Part shown: piece after piece, positions 21,752-31,432 of the stretch
Layout: each line of letters begins with the position of its first letter
Position numbering within the stretch: position 1 is the stretch's first letter
Source: GCA-002282575 sp964519885
GTDB lineage: Bacteria; Pseudomonadota; Gammaproteobacteria; Thiomicrospirales; Thiomicrospiraceae
NCBI GenBank assembly: GCA_964519885.1
Contig: CAZFLX010000006.1
Location: 1-64,000 of the forward strand
Reading direction: 5' to 3'
DNA length: 64,000 nt
Program-made: the position numbers and the translations under genes
Notes under the pieces: generated by a model
Database searches by the model: none
What the model was told of the DNA's origin: nothing
Seen by the model: the letters and a program-made list of their open reading frames with translations, nothing else

Positions 21752-24661
21752 ATGAGCGCATTTTCGCTAGTTCGTCGCCACAATTTGTCGGCACTTAACA
21801 TTAACATCGAAGAATACCGTCACGATGCCACAGGCGCACAGCATTTCCATTTAGCGACCGATGATCCCCACAATGCGTTTATGGTGGCTTTTAGAACGGT
21901 ACCCATGGACAGCACAGGTGTCGCGCATATTCTCGAACACACGGTGCTGTGTGGTAGTGAAAAGTACCCTGTACGTGATCCTTTCTTTATGATGATCCGT
22001 CGTTCACTCAATACCTTTATGAATGCTTTTACCAGCAGTGATTGGACAGCTTATCCTTTCGCCAGCTTAAATAAGAAAGACTATAACAATCTACTGGATA
22101 TCTATTTAGACGCAGTTTTTTTTCCCAATATTCATCCGTTAGACTTTGCGCAAGAAGGCCATAGATTCGATTTTGAAACACCCGGAGATAGCAACAGTCC
22201 CTTGGTGTATAAAGGCGTGGTGTTTAACGAAATGAAAGGAGCCATGAGTGCGCCGACTTCTACCTTGTGGCAGGAGTTTACCAAGGCGGTATTCCCCACC
22301 AGCACCTATCATTACAATAGTGGCGGTGAGCCTGTCGATATTCCCGATTTAACCCATGAGCAGTTGGTGGCTTTCCATAAGCGTCATTATCATCCGTCGA
22401 ATTCGGTGTTTTTCACTTATGGCGATATTCCTGCCAGTGAGCATCATGCGCGTTGGCAAGAGCAAGCTTTGTCGCGTTTTACTGAAAAACTCGAACCTGT
22501 AATGGTGAGCGATGAACAACGCTATGCAGCACCGATTCAGGTAAGTTCATCTTATGCATTGGATGAAACCGATTTAAGCAAGAAAACCCACGTGGTGTTA
22601 GGTTGGTTACTCGGTAAGAACCAAGATGTACGCGATGTGTTGCGCGGTCATTTACTCAGCATGGTGTTGTTAGATAACAGCGCCTCGCCATTGCGTTATT
22701 TGCTTGAAACCACCGAACTTGGTGCTTCGCCTTCTCCTTTATGTGGTCTGCAAGATGATTTTAAAGAAATGATTTTTGCTGCGGGGCTAATGGGTTCTCA
22801 AGCGGAAGATGCGGATGCCATCGAAGCCCTGATATTAGATGAGTTGAGTCGTTTAGTGCGCGAGGGTGTTCCCCACGAGCATTTAGCCGCTATGTTGCAT
22901 CAATTAGAGCTGGGTCAGCGTGAAATTGGCGGTGATGGTTATCCGTTCGGTCTGCAATTGTTCTTACGTGCTTTGCCAGCGGCGATTCATGGTGGTGATC
23001 CAGTCGCTTTGTTAGACATTGATGAAGCGTTAATTGAATTGCGTCAAGAAATTGCCAATCCTGCTTTTATTCCAACGCTGATTCAAAACTGGTTGTTAGA
23101 TAATCCGCATCGAGTGCGCTTGGTGTTGTCGCCAGACAATAATTTAAGTGCGCAAAAAGTGCAGGCCGAGCGCGCCCATTTAGATGCCACCCAAGCCTTG
23201 ATGACACCTGAGCAAAAGCAAGCGATTATTGAGCTGGCTTCGGCATTAGAAGCGCGTCAGGCGCAAGAAGATGATGTGAATATTCTGCCGAAAGTCGAGT
23301 TAAGTGATATTCCTGCCGACTTACCTAAATTTGATGGGCGTAGCGAATATTTCCATCACTTAAAAACCACTTTAGCGCCTGCGGCGACTAATGGCTTGGT
23401 TTATCAGCAACTGATTTTAGAAATTCCTGAGCTGAGTGATGCGCAACGTGACTTACTGCCGTTACTCACGGGAACTTGGGCAGAAGTCGGTGTCGGTAAA
23501 GATGACTATTTAGCCACGCAAATGCGTCAAGCCAGTTTAACGGGTGGGTTAGGTGCAAGTCTGTCTGTATCGGCAGAAAAAGATAATCCCGCTAAAACGC
23601 GTGCTAAGGTGGTGTTGTCGGGTAAGGCGCTCAACAGCAATGCCATGCCCTTGGCGCAACTCATGGAACAAACCTTATTCGAGGCACGTTTTGATGAGTT
23701 GGATCGTTTGCGTGAATTGGTGTCTATGACACGAGTGAATGCTGAGCAATCAATCACCAGCAACGGTCACAGTTTGGCCATGTTGGCGGCGAGTGCAGGG
23801 TTTGGGGTTTCTTCTGCTTTTGCGCATGCCAATACTGGTTTGTTGGGGTTAAAACGTTTCAAAGCCTTAGATGATCGCCTAGAAAACGAATCTGAATTGC
23901 AAGCCTTTGCGGCGACACTGGCTTCAACGCGTGATGCTTTGGCATCGGTGAATCGTCAGGCCTTGATTGTCGGTGAGTCGGATATGCTGTTATCGATGAA
24001 CGATCATTTAGAGCAAGCTTGGCAGCGTATGGGTGATGCCACTCAAGCGGGTCAGGGTCTACAAGTCAATGTTCCAGCGCGCGTGGCGGGGCAGGCATGG
24101 GTGACCAGCACTCAGGTGCATTTCTGTGCGCAAGCCCATGCCGCTGTACCTTGGTCTCATCCAGACTCGCCATTATTGTCGGTATTGTCGGGTGTGTTGC
24201 GTAACGGTTACTTGCACCCGAACATTCGTGAGAAAGGCGGTGCTTATGGGGGTGGAGCAAGTTATGATGCAGAAAGTGCCAGCTTCCGTTTCTTCTCATA
24301 TCGTGATCCGCGTTTAGAAGAAACCTACGAGATATTTGATGGCGCGCTTGCTTGGTTATTGTCGAATGACGCTAAACCAGAATTGGTGGAAGAAGCGATT
24401 TTAGGCGTGATTGGCGCGATGGATAAGCCTGGTTCACCAGCTAGTGAAGTGAAAAAATTATTCCACCTCGATTTAGCGGGTAAAACCCATGCAGCACGCA
24501 TGGCATGGCGTCAAGGCGTGCTAGGTGCCGATTTAAATAAACTGCGCGAAGTGGCTCAGCGTTACCTAGCAACAGGCGATAAAACGCGTGCCGTGCTAAC
24601 TAACGAGGCGAGCGCTCAACGGTTGGCCAACACGCAAGGCTTTGAAGTTTGTGACATTTGA
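21752..24661 (+). CDS. M16C insulinase-family (PreP-like) zinc metalloprotease
   Basis: 969 aa, full length for the M16C/presequence protease group. The inverted zinc motif HxxEH appears as HILEHTVLCG near residue 60, with the third ligand region VVFNEMKGAMS near 165. A peptidase M16C-associated region occupies the middle, and a C-terminal catalytically inactive half contains the conserved REKGGAYGGGASYD. Degrades peptides within a closed chamber; no signal peptide, so probably cytoplasmic. Monocistronic, with a promoter-like TATAAT about 45 bp upstream. Confidence 0.93.
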   Translation: MSAFSLVRRHNLSALNINIEEYRHDATGAQHFHLATDDPHNAFMVAFRTVPMDSTGVAHILEHTVLCGSEKYPVRDPFFMMIRRSLNTFMNAFTSSDWTAYPFASLNKKDYNNLLDIYLDAVFFPNIHPLDFAQEGHRFDFETPGDSNSPLVYKGVVFNEMKGAMSAPTSTLWQEFTKAVFPTSTYHYNSGGEPVDIPDLTHEQLVAFHKRHYHPSNSVFFTYGDIPASEHHARWQEQALSRFTEKLEPVMVSDEQRYAAPIQVSSSYALDETDLSKKTHVVLGWLLGKNQDVRDVLRGHLLSMVLLDNSASPLRYLLETTELGASPSPLCGLQDDFKEMIFAAGLMGSQAEDADAIEALILDELSRLVREGVPHEHLAAMLHQLELGQREIGGDGYPFGLQLFLRALPAAIHGGDPVALLDIDEALIELRQEIANPAFIPTLIQNWLLDNPHRVRLVLSPDNNLSAQKVQAERAHLDATQALMTPEQKQAIIELASALEARQAQEDDVNILPKVELSDIPADLPKFDGRSEYFHHLKTTLAPAATNGLVYQQLILEIPELSDAQRDLLPLLTGTWAEVGVGKDDYLATQMRQASLTGGLGASLSVSAEKDNPAKTRAKVVLSGKALNSNAMPLAQLMEQTLFEARFDELDRLRELVSMTRVNAEQSITSNGHSLAMLAASAGFGVSSAFAHANTGLLGLKRFKALDDRLENESELQAFAATLASTRDALASVNRQALIVGESDMLLSMNDHLEQAWQRMGDATQAGQGLQVNVPARVAGQAWVTSTQVHFCAQAHAAVPWSHPDSPLLSVLSGVLRNGYLHPNIREKGGAYGGGASYDAESASFRFFSYRDPRLEETYEIFDGALAWLLSNDAKPELVEEAILGVIGAMDKPGSPASEVKKLFHLDLAGKTHAARMAWRQGVLGADLNKLREVAQRYLATGDKTRAVLTNEASAQRLANTQGFEVCDI

Positions 24662-24712
24662 TGAAAAAATAAGATTTTATATTATCATTTGCTGTAATTC
24701 ATAAAATTTATG

Positions 24713-24806
24713 TTGCAACTAATTTTATTTATGGTACTATAAGCCTCGTGGTATTTTCTTCATGAGTATCCTCTTATGACCCAGCCGAAAGGCTGGGCTT
24801 TTTTTT
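24713..24806 (+). ncRNA. Possible short transcript or attenuator upstream of hisC
   Basis: TTGCAA (24713-24718), 16 bp, TACTAT (24735-24740) could start a ~60-nt RNA ending at the strong terminator CCCAGCC-GAAA-GGCTGGG with eight Ts (24780-24806). A 5-codon ORF (MSILL, 24762-24779) ends just before the hairpin. It could be an sRNA, an attenuated leader for hisC, or simply the preP terminator. Confidence 0.3.
24780..24806 (+). terminator. Strong intrinsic terminator between preP and hisC
   Basis: Perfect 7-bp GC-rich stem with GAAA tetraloop and an eight-T tract. It lies 120 bp after the preP stop and 90 bp before the hisC start. Confidence 0.9.
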
Positions 24807-24896
24807 GCCTGTCGTTCAGCTTTATCATTGCTTGAAGCAAAGTGCGCGCTAGCGTAAAATGCTTGAATTGTTGCTATTAAAACGGTTAAAACGCTT

Positions 24897-25994
24897 ATGT
24901 CCTGTGATGTCCTAGTCCAGCCTGCCATTCGTGGCTTAACGCCTTATCAAACGGGTAAACCGATTGATGAACTACAACGCGAACTCGGATTAACTCAAGT
25001 CAGTAAGTTGGCATCGAATGAAAACCCGATTGGCTGTTCCTTTGATGTGGTGAACGCCTGTCAAGCGGTATTAGAAGACATGGCGCGTTATCCCGATGGC
25101 GCAGGTTTTGCGCTGAAAAAAGCCATTAGTGAGCATTTTTCCATTGATGCTTCTGGCTTGGTGTTAGGTAATGGCTCAAATGATGTGTTAGAGCTCATTG
25201 GTCGAACCTTTGCTGGTACGGGCGATGAAGTTATTTTTTCGCAATATGCGTTTGCCGTTTATGCCATTACTGCCCAAGCGATTGGCGCAACAGCCGTGGT
25301 GGTTCCAGCAAAAGATTATGCGCACGATTTAATGGCGATGGCATCGGCAGTAACCGATAAAACCAAACTGATTTACTTAGCGAATCCCAATAATCCAACG
25401 GGTACTTGCTTTGGTCAAGCGGAATGGGATGCGTTCATGGCGAAAGTGCCCAGCCGAGTGATGGTGGTGTTAGATGAAGCCTACACCGAATATGTCACCC
25501 AAGCGGATTATGCCGATGGTCTGAAAGAACTAAGCAAATATGATAATTTAATTGTCACACGTACTTTTTCTAAAGCCTATGGATTGGCAGGTTTCCGCTT
25601 AGGTTTTGCTGCGGCTACCCCAGAGGTGGCGGGTTATATTAACCGTGTGCGTCAACCGTTTAATGTGAATAGTCTTGCGATGGTGGCGGCTATTGCTGCC
25701 TTAGCTGACCAAGAGCATGTTCAGGAAAGTGTTGCCATTAATCGCAAGGGAATGGGGATTTGGCAACAAGCCTTGTCCTTGTTGGGATTGAGCTATATTC
25801 CAAGCCAAGGCAATTTTTTATGTGTCGATATGGGACAGCCTGCCTTGCCAATTTACGAGGCGTTGTTGCGTGAAGGTGTCATTGTGCGTCCTGTAGGCGC
25901 TTACGGACTACCTAATCATTTACGCATTTCAATCGGTACTGATGAAGAAAACATGCATGGTATTACCGCACTGACCAAGGTGCTAGGTAAGTGA
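24897..25994 (+). CDS. hisC: Histidinol-phosphate aminotransferase
   Basis: 365 aa, class I/II PLP aminotransferase. Conserved blocks: KLASNENPIG at the start, NPNNPTGT, LDEAYTEY, and the PLP lysine in TRTFSKAYGLAGFRLGF. Transfers amino groups to imidazole acetol-phosphate in histidine synthesis. In this hisC-tyrA setting it may also act on phenylalanine or tyrosine precursors, as in related bacteria. Its stop overlaps tyrA by four bases. Confidence 0.95.
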   Translation: MSCDVLVQPAIRGLTPYQTGKPIDELQRELGLTQVSKLASNENPIGCSFDVVNACQAVLEDMARYPDGAGFALKKAISEHFSIDASGLVLGNGSNDVLELIGRTFAGTGDEVIFSQYAFAVYAITAQAIGATAVVVPAKDYAHDLMAMASAVTDKTKLIYLANPNNPTGTCFGQAEWDAFMAKVPSRVMVVLDEAYTEYVTQADYADGLKELSKYDNLIVTRTFSKAYGLAGFRLGFAAATPEVAGYINRVRQPFNVNSLAMVAAIAALADQEHVQESVAINRKGMGIWQQALSLLGLSYIPSQGNFLCVDMGQPALPIYEALLREGVIVRPVGAYGLPNHLRISIGTDEENMHGITALTKVLGK

Positions 25995-26854
25995 TTGAAC
26001 GCTTAGCCATTTTGGGTGTGGGATTAATTGGTGGTTCTTTAGCGCTATCGCTTAAGCAACAAGGCTTAGTGAAACAGGTGGTGGGTTACGGTCGTTCGCA
26101 AGCCAATTTGGTTCAAGCATTAGCCTTGGGTATTATTGATGAAGCTGTCGATTCGGCAACTGCCGCAGTGCAAGCTGCTGATGTGGTGGTGATGGCAGTT
26201 CCCATTGCCTCGATGCGCGACTTATTGAGCGAAATTAAACCCGTATTATCAGACAGCGCCATTTTAACCGATGTGGGTAGCGCTAAAGGTTGTTGGATTG
26301 AGGATGTGTTGGCGGTGTGGCAGGGCGTTTGGCCCATCAATGCCGTACCTGCGCACCCGATTGCAGGTGCGGAAAAAAGTGGAGCTTCTGCCGCACTAGC
26401 AGACTTGTACCAAGGTCGTAAAGTGGTCATTACTCCTCACGAGCAGTCGAGTGAATCAGCCGTCGCTAAAGTCACGCAAATGTGGCAAGCAACGGGTGCC
26501 GATGTGCGCCAAATGAGCGCGGAAGAACATGACCAAACCTTTGCTTGGACCAGTCATTTGCCGCATCTCTTGTCCTTTGCCTTGGTGGATATGTTCAGCC
26601 AGCGTGACGACGTTGAACGACTGTTTGATTACACCGCAGGAGGTTTTAGAGACTTCACGCGTATTGCCGCTTCAGATCCCACCATGTGGCGTGACATTAT
26701 TCAGCTTAATGCGCCTGCTATTGCTCAAGCCTTAACCGCTTACCAGCTTCAACTTCAAAGCTATGCCGATTTGCTAGCACAACAGGATTGGCAAGGTCTT
26801 AGCGATGCTTTCGCTCGCGCCAAAGCCACGCGTGATGCTTTGTTGCCAAGCTAA
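25991..26854 (+). CDS. tyrA: Prephenate dehydrogenase
   Basis: 287 aa, monofunctional (no chorismate mutase domain). N-terminal Rossmann fold with GVGLIGGSLALSLK, active-site region AHPIAGAEKSG with the catalytic histidine, and the helical C-terminal dimerisation domain containing SHLPHLLSFAL and the FRDFTRIAASDP block. Oxidatively decarboxylates prephenate to 4-hydroxyphenylpyruvate for tyrosine. In many relatives aroA follows directly; here aroA is 9.5 kb away. Confidence 0.96.
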   Translation: MIERLAILGVGLIGGSLALSLKQQGLVKQVVGYGRSQANLVQALALGIIDEAVDSATAAVQAADVVVMAVPIASMRDLLSEIKPVLSDSAILTDVGSAKGCWIEDVLAVWQGVWPINAVPAHPIAGAEKSGASAALADLYQGRKVVITPHEQSSESAVAKVTQMWQATGADVRQMSAEEHDQTFAWTSHLPHLLSFALVDMFSQRDDVERLFDYTAGGFRDFTRIAASDPTMWRDIIQLNAPAIAQALTAYQLQLQSYADLLAQQDWQGLSDAFARAKATRDALLPS

Positions 26855-26930
26855 CAAACAAACTTGGGAAATCTAAAAACAAGCAAAGCGAGCTTTTTAG
26901 AGGTTCACTCAACTTTCATAAGGACAATTC

Positions 26931-28313
26931 ATGCAATCACCTGCAACCTCTCAACATATTCACATTTTGGGTATTGGTGGCACTTTTATGGGCGGACTGG
27001 CGCAGATAGCCGTTCAAATGGGTTATCGGGTGACGGGGCAAGACAACGCCTTGTATCCTCCCATGAGCGATCAATTAGCGCAGTTGGGTATCGAGGTTGC
27101 AACCATGGCAGATTGTGATTTTATTCAACAACAACCCGATTGTGTCCTTGTCGGTAATGTCATGAAACGGGGTATGCCCGCAATTGAGGCCTTATTAGAA
27201 TCCCAGTTAACTTATGTTTCAGGTCCGCAATGGTTGCATGAGGTGGTACTGAAAGGTAAATGGGTGTTAGCGGTTTCGGGGACACATGGCAAAACCACCA
27301 CCAGTAGTATGCTGGCTTGGATTTTAGAAGATGCCCAACTTTCACCAGGTTTTTTAATTGGCGGGGTACCAAGTAACTTTGGTGTATCTGCACGCTGGAG
27401 TCATGACTCGCCTTTTTTTGTTGTTGAGTCGGATGAGTATGATAGCGCGTTTTTTGATAAGCGCGCTAAACTAGTTCACTATTGTCCCCGAACTTGGGTG
27501 ATTAATAACTTAGAGTTTGATCACGCTGATATTTATGACAATTTAGCGCAAATCCAAAAGCAGTTTCATCATGGTATGCGTTTAGTCCCCGCATCTGGGT
27601 TGGTGATTACGCCCAGTCAGTGTGAAGCCATAGAGGGACTTTTAGCTCAAGGCTGTTGGTCTTCTGTGGCTCAACACGGAGCTGATGTAACAATTGAGTG
27701 GTCTTGGAAACTTCTCAGTGCCGATGCCAGTCATTTTGCTGTGTTGTATCAGGGCAAGCCTGTCGGTGAAATACAATGGTCATTGGTGGGTGAGTTTAAT
27801 ATCCGAAATGCATTATCTGCGATCATTGCCGCACAACATGCTGGCGTTCCCGTTGCTGTTGCTTGTGAGGCATTATCACAATTTAAGGGCGTTGCACGCC
27901 GTCTTACCCAACTCGCGAATACTAGGGATATAAGTGTTTTCGAAGACTTTGCCCATCATCCTACCGCGATTCATGTCACGCTAGCGGGTTTAGCGCAACG
28001 CTTTCCCGATCAACGACTGATTGCGGTGCTTGAACCTCGCTCCAATACCATGCGCATGGGGGCGTTTAAGAATCAGTTGGCAACGGCTTTAGCTAAAGCA
28101 GATATCGTTTTTATGTATCAGCATCCCGATTGGGATTGGCAAATTCCGACAGAAAGTTTCTGTCAGCCCATTATTATCGCCCATGATTATGAAGCGTTAC
28201 TAGCCCAAGTTGTAGGCCAAATGCAATCAGGGGACGTGATTGTGTGCATGAGTAATGGCGGATTCGGTGGCTTGCCTAAACGTTTAGCGGACAGTATTAG
28301 CTGTCCTGATTAA
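26931..28313 (+). CDS. mpl: UDP-MurNAc : murein tripeptide ligase Mpl
   Basis: 460 aa, family length, ATG after AAGGAC. Mur ligase: N-terminal Rossmann region HILGIGGTFMGGLAQIA, ATP loop VSGTHGKTTTSSMLAW, and the Mpl/MurC-like central motifs DEYDSAFFDKR and NNLEFDHADIYD. C-terminal domain has EDFAHHPTAI and LEPRSNTMRMG. Reattaches L-Ala-gamma-D-Glu-mDAP to UDP-MurNAc in peptidoglycan recycling. Its 3' end overlaps the convergent dcd by 17 bp. It may act on tripeptide produced by the recycling genes near 44.8-49.6 kb. Confidence 0.95.
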   Translation: MQSPATSQHIHILGIGGTFMGGLAQIAVQMGYRVTGQDNALYPPMSDQLAQLGIEVATMADCDFIQQQPDCVLVGNVMKRGMPAIEALLESQLTYVSGPQWLHEVVLKGKWVLAVSGTHGKTTTSSMLAWILEDAQLSPGFLIGGVPSNFGVSARWSHDSPFFVVESDEYDSAFFDKRAKLVHYCPRTWVINNLEFDHADIYDNLAQIQKQFHHGMRLVPASGLVITPSQCEAIEGLLAQGCWSSVAQHGADVTIEWSWKLLSADASHFAVLYQGKPVGEIQWSLVGEFNIRNALSAIIAAQHAGVPVAVACEALSQFKGVARRLTQLANTRDISVFEDFAHHPTAIHVTLAGLAQRFPDQRLIAVLEPRSNTMRMGAFKNQLATALAKADIVFMYQHPDWDWQIPTESFCQPIIIAHDYEALLAQVVGQMQSGDVIVCMSNGGFGGLPKRLADSISCPD

Positions 28314-28881
28314 TGCGACTGGCAACCGCACCGGTTTGGTTTTTGTATTTCGCATCAGTGCGTTTGTGATAGGGACGAGCAGCAGGGCTGGACATGGTTT
28401 CAAAGTTAATGGCGCAAATATCCATGCCTGGTCTCAATCCTAAGGGTAGCTTGCCCATGTTATGCATTTCCAGCACAATTTGACCACTCCAACCTGGATC
28501 AATACGGTGTGCAGTGACGTGTACCATCAAACCTAAACGAGCCAAGCTAGAGCGACCGTCTAACCAACCTACTAAATCATCGGGAATGCTAACACTTTCA
28601 AGTGTTGCGGCTAAAGCGAGTTCGCCTGGGTGCAAATAGAAAATTTCATGCTCATTCAGCTGAATTTCAGCGCCCATGATGCGATCAACCGTGCCAGCAA
28701 GATCAGTACTTTTTCCCGATAAGTCGATGAAACCAGCGGTATGATCAGTGAATACGCGAAACGAGTGTCCCAAACGCAAATCAACGCTAATGCCTTTAAT
28801 TTTGCTCACATCCGGCTGCGGTGAAATGCCAATATAACCCGTGGCTAAAGCCGCTTCAATGTCAACATCCGATAAACGCAT
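28297..28881 (-). CDS. dcd: dCTP deaminase
   Basis: 194 aa, full length. Trimeric dUTPase/dCTP deaminase fold with the conserved GRSSLARLGLMVHVTAHRIDPGW block holding the catalytic glutamate-equivalent region and nucleotide-binding residues. Deaminates dCTP to dUTP for thymidylate synthesis. It begins one base after the purN stop, forming a purM-purN-dcd operon. Confidence 0.96.
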   Translation of the reverse strand: MRLSDVDIEAALATGYIGISPQPDVSKIKGISVDLRLGHSFRVFTDHTAGFIDLSGKSTDLAGTVDRIMGAEIQLNEHEIFYLHPGELALAATLESVSIPDDLVGWLDGRSSLARLGLMVHVTAHRIDPGWSGQIVLEMHNMGKLPLGLRPGMDICAINFETMSSPAARPYHKRTDAKYKNQTGAVASRINQDS

Positions 28882-29523
28882 TTATGAAGCTACCTTGTCT
28901 AAGAGTTGAGAAAGTGTGAACGGATCACATGGATCGTCCGCACGAATTTTGCCTTGTGCAACGGCCGCAACCACAGCGGGATAGAGTTGGTGTTCTACGG
29001 TCAGTACGCGTTTAGCTAAAATCTCTGCTGTGTCATCAGCCATTATTGGAACGCTCCCTTGAGCAATGACCCTGCCGCTGTCTAATTCTGGTATCACCCA
29101 ATGAACACTGGCACCATGCTCGGTTTCACCTGCAGCAATGGCTTGTTCGTGGGTATGAGTACCCTTAAATTTAGGCAACAACGAAGGATGAATGTTTAAC
29201 AAGCGCTGCTCATAATGACCAATAAACAGGGGCGTTAGAATACGCATAAATCCAGCGAGCACAACAAGCTTGGGGTGAAACTCATCAATGGCCACAATCA
29301 TCGCTTGTTCAAAAGCCTCACGACCATCATAAGCTTTATGATCGACAACCCGTGTTGGAATCTGTGCCTGTTGCGCTCTCACCAGTCCATAAGCGTCAGC
29401 TTTATTGGATACCACGCAGACAATGCGATAACCATAATGTTGCTGTTGGTCGATTAAGGCTTGTAAGTTAGATCCAGAACCTGAAATCAGAACCGCAATG
29501 TCAAAAATGTCTGTATTCACCAA
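28882..29523 (-). CDS. purN: Phosphoribosylglycinamide formyltransferase
   Basis: 213 aa. Formyltransferase motifs: ISGSGSNLQALID near the N-terminus, and the catalytic series N...H...D in RLLNIHPSLLPKFKG, HEQAIAAGETEHGASVHWV and ELDSGRVIAQ. Third step of purine synthesis using 10-formyl-THF. Six bases from purM upstream. Confidence 0.96.
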   Translation of the reverse strand: MVNTDIFDIAVLISGSGSNLQALIDQQQHYGYRIVCVVSNKADAYGLVRAQQAQIPTRVVDHKAYDGREAFEQAMIVAIDEFHPKLVVLAGFMRILTPLFIGHYEQRLLNIHPSLLPKFKGTHTHEQAIAAGETEHGASVHWVIPELDSGRVIAQGSVPIMADDTAEILAKRVLTVEHQLYPAVVAAVAQGKIRADDPCDPFTLSQLLDKVAS

Positions 29524-29529
29524 AACGCC

Positions 29530-30564
29530 TTAACGCAAATCGACTTGGGCTTCGTCGCCTGCGCGCGCACGGATATGACCAATGGTGAACACGGTTTCAC
29601 CTTGCGCTTCTAAATGGGCTTTAGCTGCGGCTGCTTGCTCAGGGCCGACGACGACAATCATGCCAATACCACAGTTAAACGTACGGTGCATTTCTTTGAA
29701 TTCAACATTACCCTGTTCTTGTAGCCAGTCAAAAATAGCCGGACGTTGCCAAGTTGTGTGATCAATTTCAGCCACCACATCGGCTTGCAATACGCGCGGA
29801 ATATTCTCAAGTAAGCCACCGCCGGTAATGTGAACCAAACCTTTCACTTCAACGGCTTTCATTAACGATAACAAAGGTTTGATGTAAATTTTTGTCGGAG
29901 CGAGTAGGGCGTCTTTAAAGGTTGTACCGTCAAAAGCGTCGGTTAGGCTAATACCACTGCGCTTGATGATTTTACGTACTAACGAATAACCGTTTGAATG
30001 TACGCCAGAAGAACTTAAGCCTAAAATAACGTCACCGGGTTTGATTTTGGTGCCATCGATGAGTTCATCACGTTCGGCAATGCCCACAGCAAATCCTGCT
30101 AGATCGTAATCTCCGTGATGGTACATACCAGGCATTTCCGCCGTTTCACCACCAATCAACGCACAGCCTGCCTGACGACAGCCTTCACCAATACCCGCAA
30201 TCACATCACGCGCAATCGGAACTTCTAACTTACCCGTCGCATAATAGTCCAAGAAAAATAAGGGTTCAGCACCCTGAACAATTAAATCGTTCACGCACAT
30301 GGCAACCAAATCGATGCCTACTGTATCGTGCTTTTGTGCATCAATCGCCAAACGTAATTTTGTGCCTACACCGTCAGTACCAGAAACCAGGACAGGATTT
30401 TTGTATTTGCTCATGTCTAAAGAAAATAAAGCGCCAAAGCCACCTAAGCCGCCAACGACTTCAGGACGGAGTGTACTTTTAGCAATGGGTTTAATCGCAT
30501 CTACCAGCGCTTCACCTGCATCAATATCCACACCTGCATCTTTATAACTTAACGACGTTGCCAT
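29530..30564 (-). CDS. purM: Phosphoribosylformylglycinamidine cyclo-ligase
   Basis: 344 aa from the ATG at 30564 (MATSLSYKDAGVDIDAG), which follows AAGGA; the 10 codons upstream are not needed for the family. Typical AIR synthetase blocks: YKDAGVDIDAGE, SGTDGVGTKLRLA, DLIVQGAEPLFFLDYYA, GGETAEMPGMY, HITGGGLLENIPR. Fifth step of purine synthesis. Divergent from hda. Confidence 0.97.
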   Translation of the reverse strand: MATSLSYKDAGVDIDAGEALVDAIKPIAKSTLRPEVVGGLGGFGALFSLDMSKYKNPVLVSGTDGVGTKLRLAIDAQKHDTVGIDLVAMCVNDLIVQGAEPLFFLDYYATGKLEVPIARDVIAGIGEGCRQAGCALIGGETAEMPGMYHHGDYDLAGFAVGIAERDELIDGTKIKPGDVILGLSSSGVHSNGYSLVRKIIKRSGISLTDAFDGTTFKDALLAPTKIYIKPLLSLMKAVEVKGLVHITGGGLLENIPRVLQADVVAEIDHTTWQRPAIFDWLQEQGNVEFKEMHRTFNCGIGMIVVVGPEQAAAAKAHLEAQGETVFTIGHIRARAGDEAQVDLR

Positions 30565-30669
30565 ACTTAATCCTTTTCTACTAACGGCGGACAATTTCGG
30601 TTAATTATCCGTTTATTACTTATTATTGTTATTATATTCCTTTTTTAGGCTAAATTGTTAGGGAAGGTG

Positions 30670-31365
30670 ATGGCTGAACAACAGATTGCCCCGATTCAAT
30701 GGGTTCAAGGTGTGTTGACCCTGTCTGCACCCTTGTGGCCGAGTTTAGATAGCTTTATTGTCGGTGAAAATGAAAAAACCTTACAACAACTGACCGCCTG
30801 GTTACAAGCAGCAAGTCCGACGCTTTCTTTCTTGACGGGTGAAGCTTCTTCTGGAAAAACCCATTTAGCCCAAGCAATTTTGTCACAACAGAGTCAACAA
30901 GGGTTGCCCTGTGCCTTCATTTCAGCCAAGGATGGCTCCGGCTTGCGTCCTGAACGACTAGAAGGTATGGAACGACTTTCATTGATTTGTATTGATGATG
31001 CAGACCGATTATTGCAGCAGCAAGCTTGGAAATTGGCATTACAGCAGTTGGTCAAGTTGATGCGCGATTCGGGTGGTATGATTTTGTTGGTTCAGAGGGC
31101 GAGCCCCGCTGATGATGAACTTATGGGCTTAACCTTTACCTTGACTGCCTTGAATCAAGATGATGAAAAACGTCAGTTATTGATTCAACGTGCCAAGCAG
31201 CGAGATATTGATTTGAGTAAGGAAGTTATTAACTGGCTGATGAAACAGTATGCCGATGATGTAGGTCAATTAATGCATGTGTTGGCTTATTTAGATCATG
31301 GCTCTATGACCTTGAAGCACCCGATTACTTTGCCTTTTGCTAAAAAGCTATTGTTTCGGTCTTAA
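30670..31365 (+). CDS. hda: DnaA regulatory inactivator Hda
   Basis: About 231 aa; ATG 30670 with AGGTG is preferred to a TTG five codons upstream. DnaA-like AAA+ domain: Walker A GEASSGKTHLAQA and Walker B LICIDDADRLL, with no DnaA DNA-binding domain. With the sliding clamp it stimulates ATP hydrolysis by DnaA to prevent reinitiation. Its place divergent to purM-purN matches other gammaproteobacteria. Confidence 0.9.
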   Translation: MAEQQIAPIQWVQGVLTLSAPLWPSLDSFIVGENEKTLQQLTAWLQAASPTLSFLTGEASSGKTHLAQAILSQQSQQGLPCAFISAKDGSGLRPERLEGMERLSLICIDDADRLLQQQAWKLALQQLVKLMRDSGGMILLVQRASPADDELMGLTFTLTALNQDDEKRQLLIQRAKQRDIDLSKEVINWLMKQYADDVGQLMHVLAYLDHGSMTLKHPITLPFAKKLLFRS

Positions 31366-31432
31366 CTAAGGCATGAACTTGATGCGCGTTTCCTATACAA
31401 TGCATTTAAATTAACTGTTACAGGAGTTTTTC

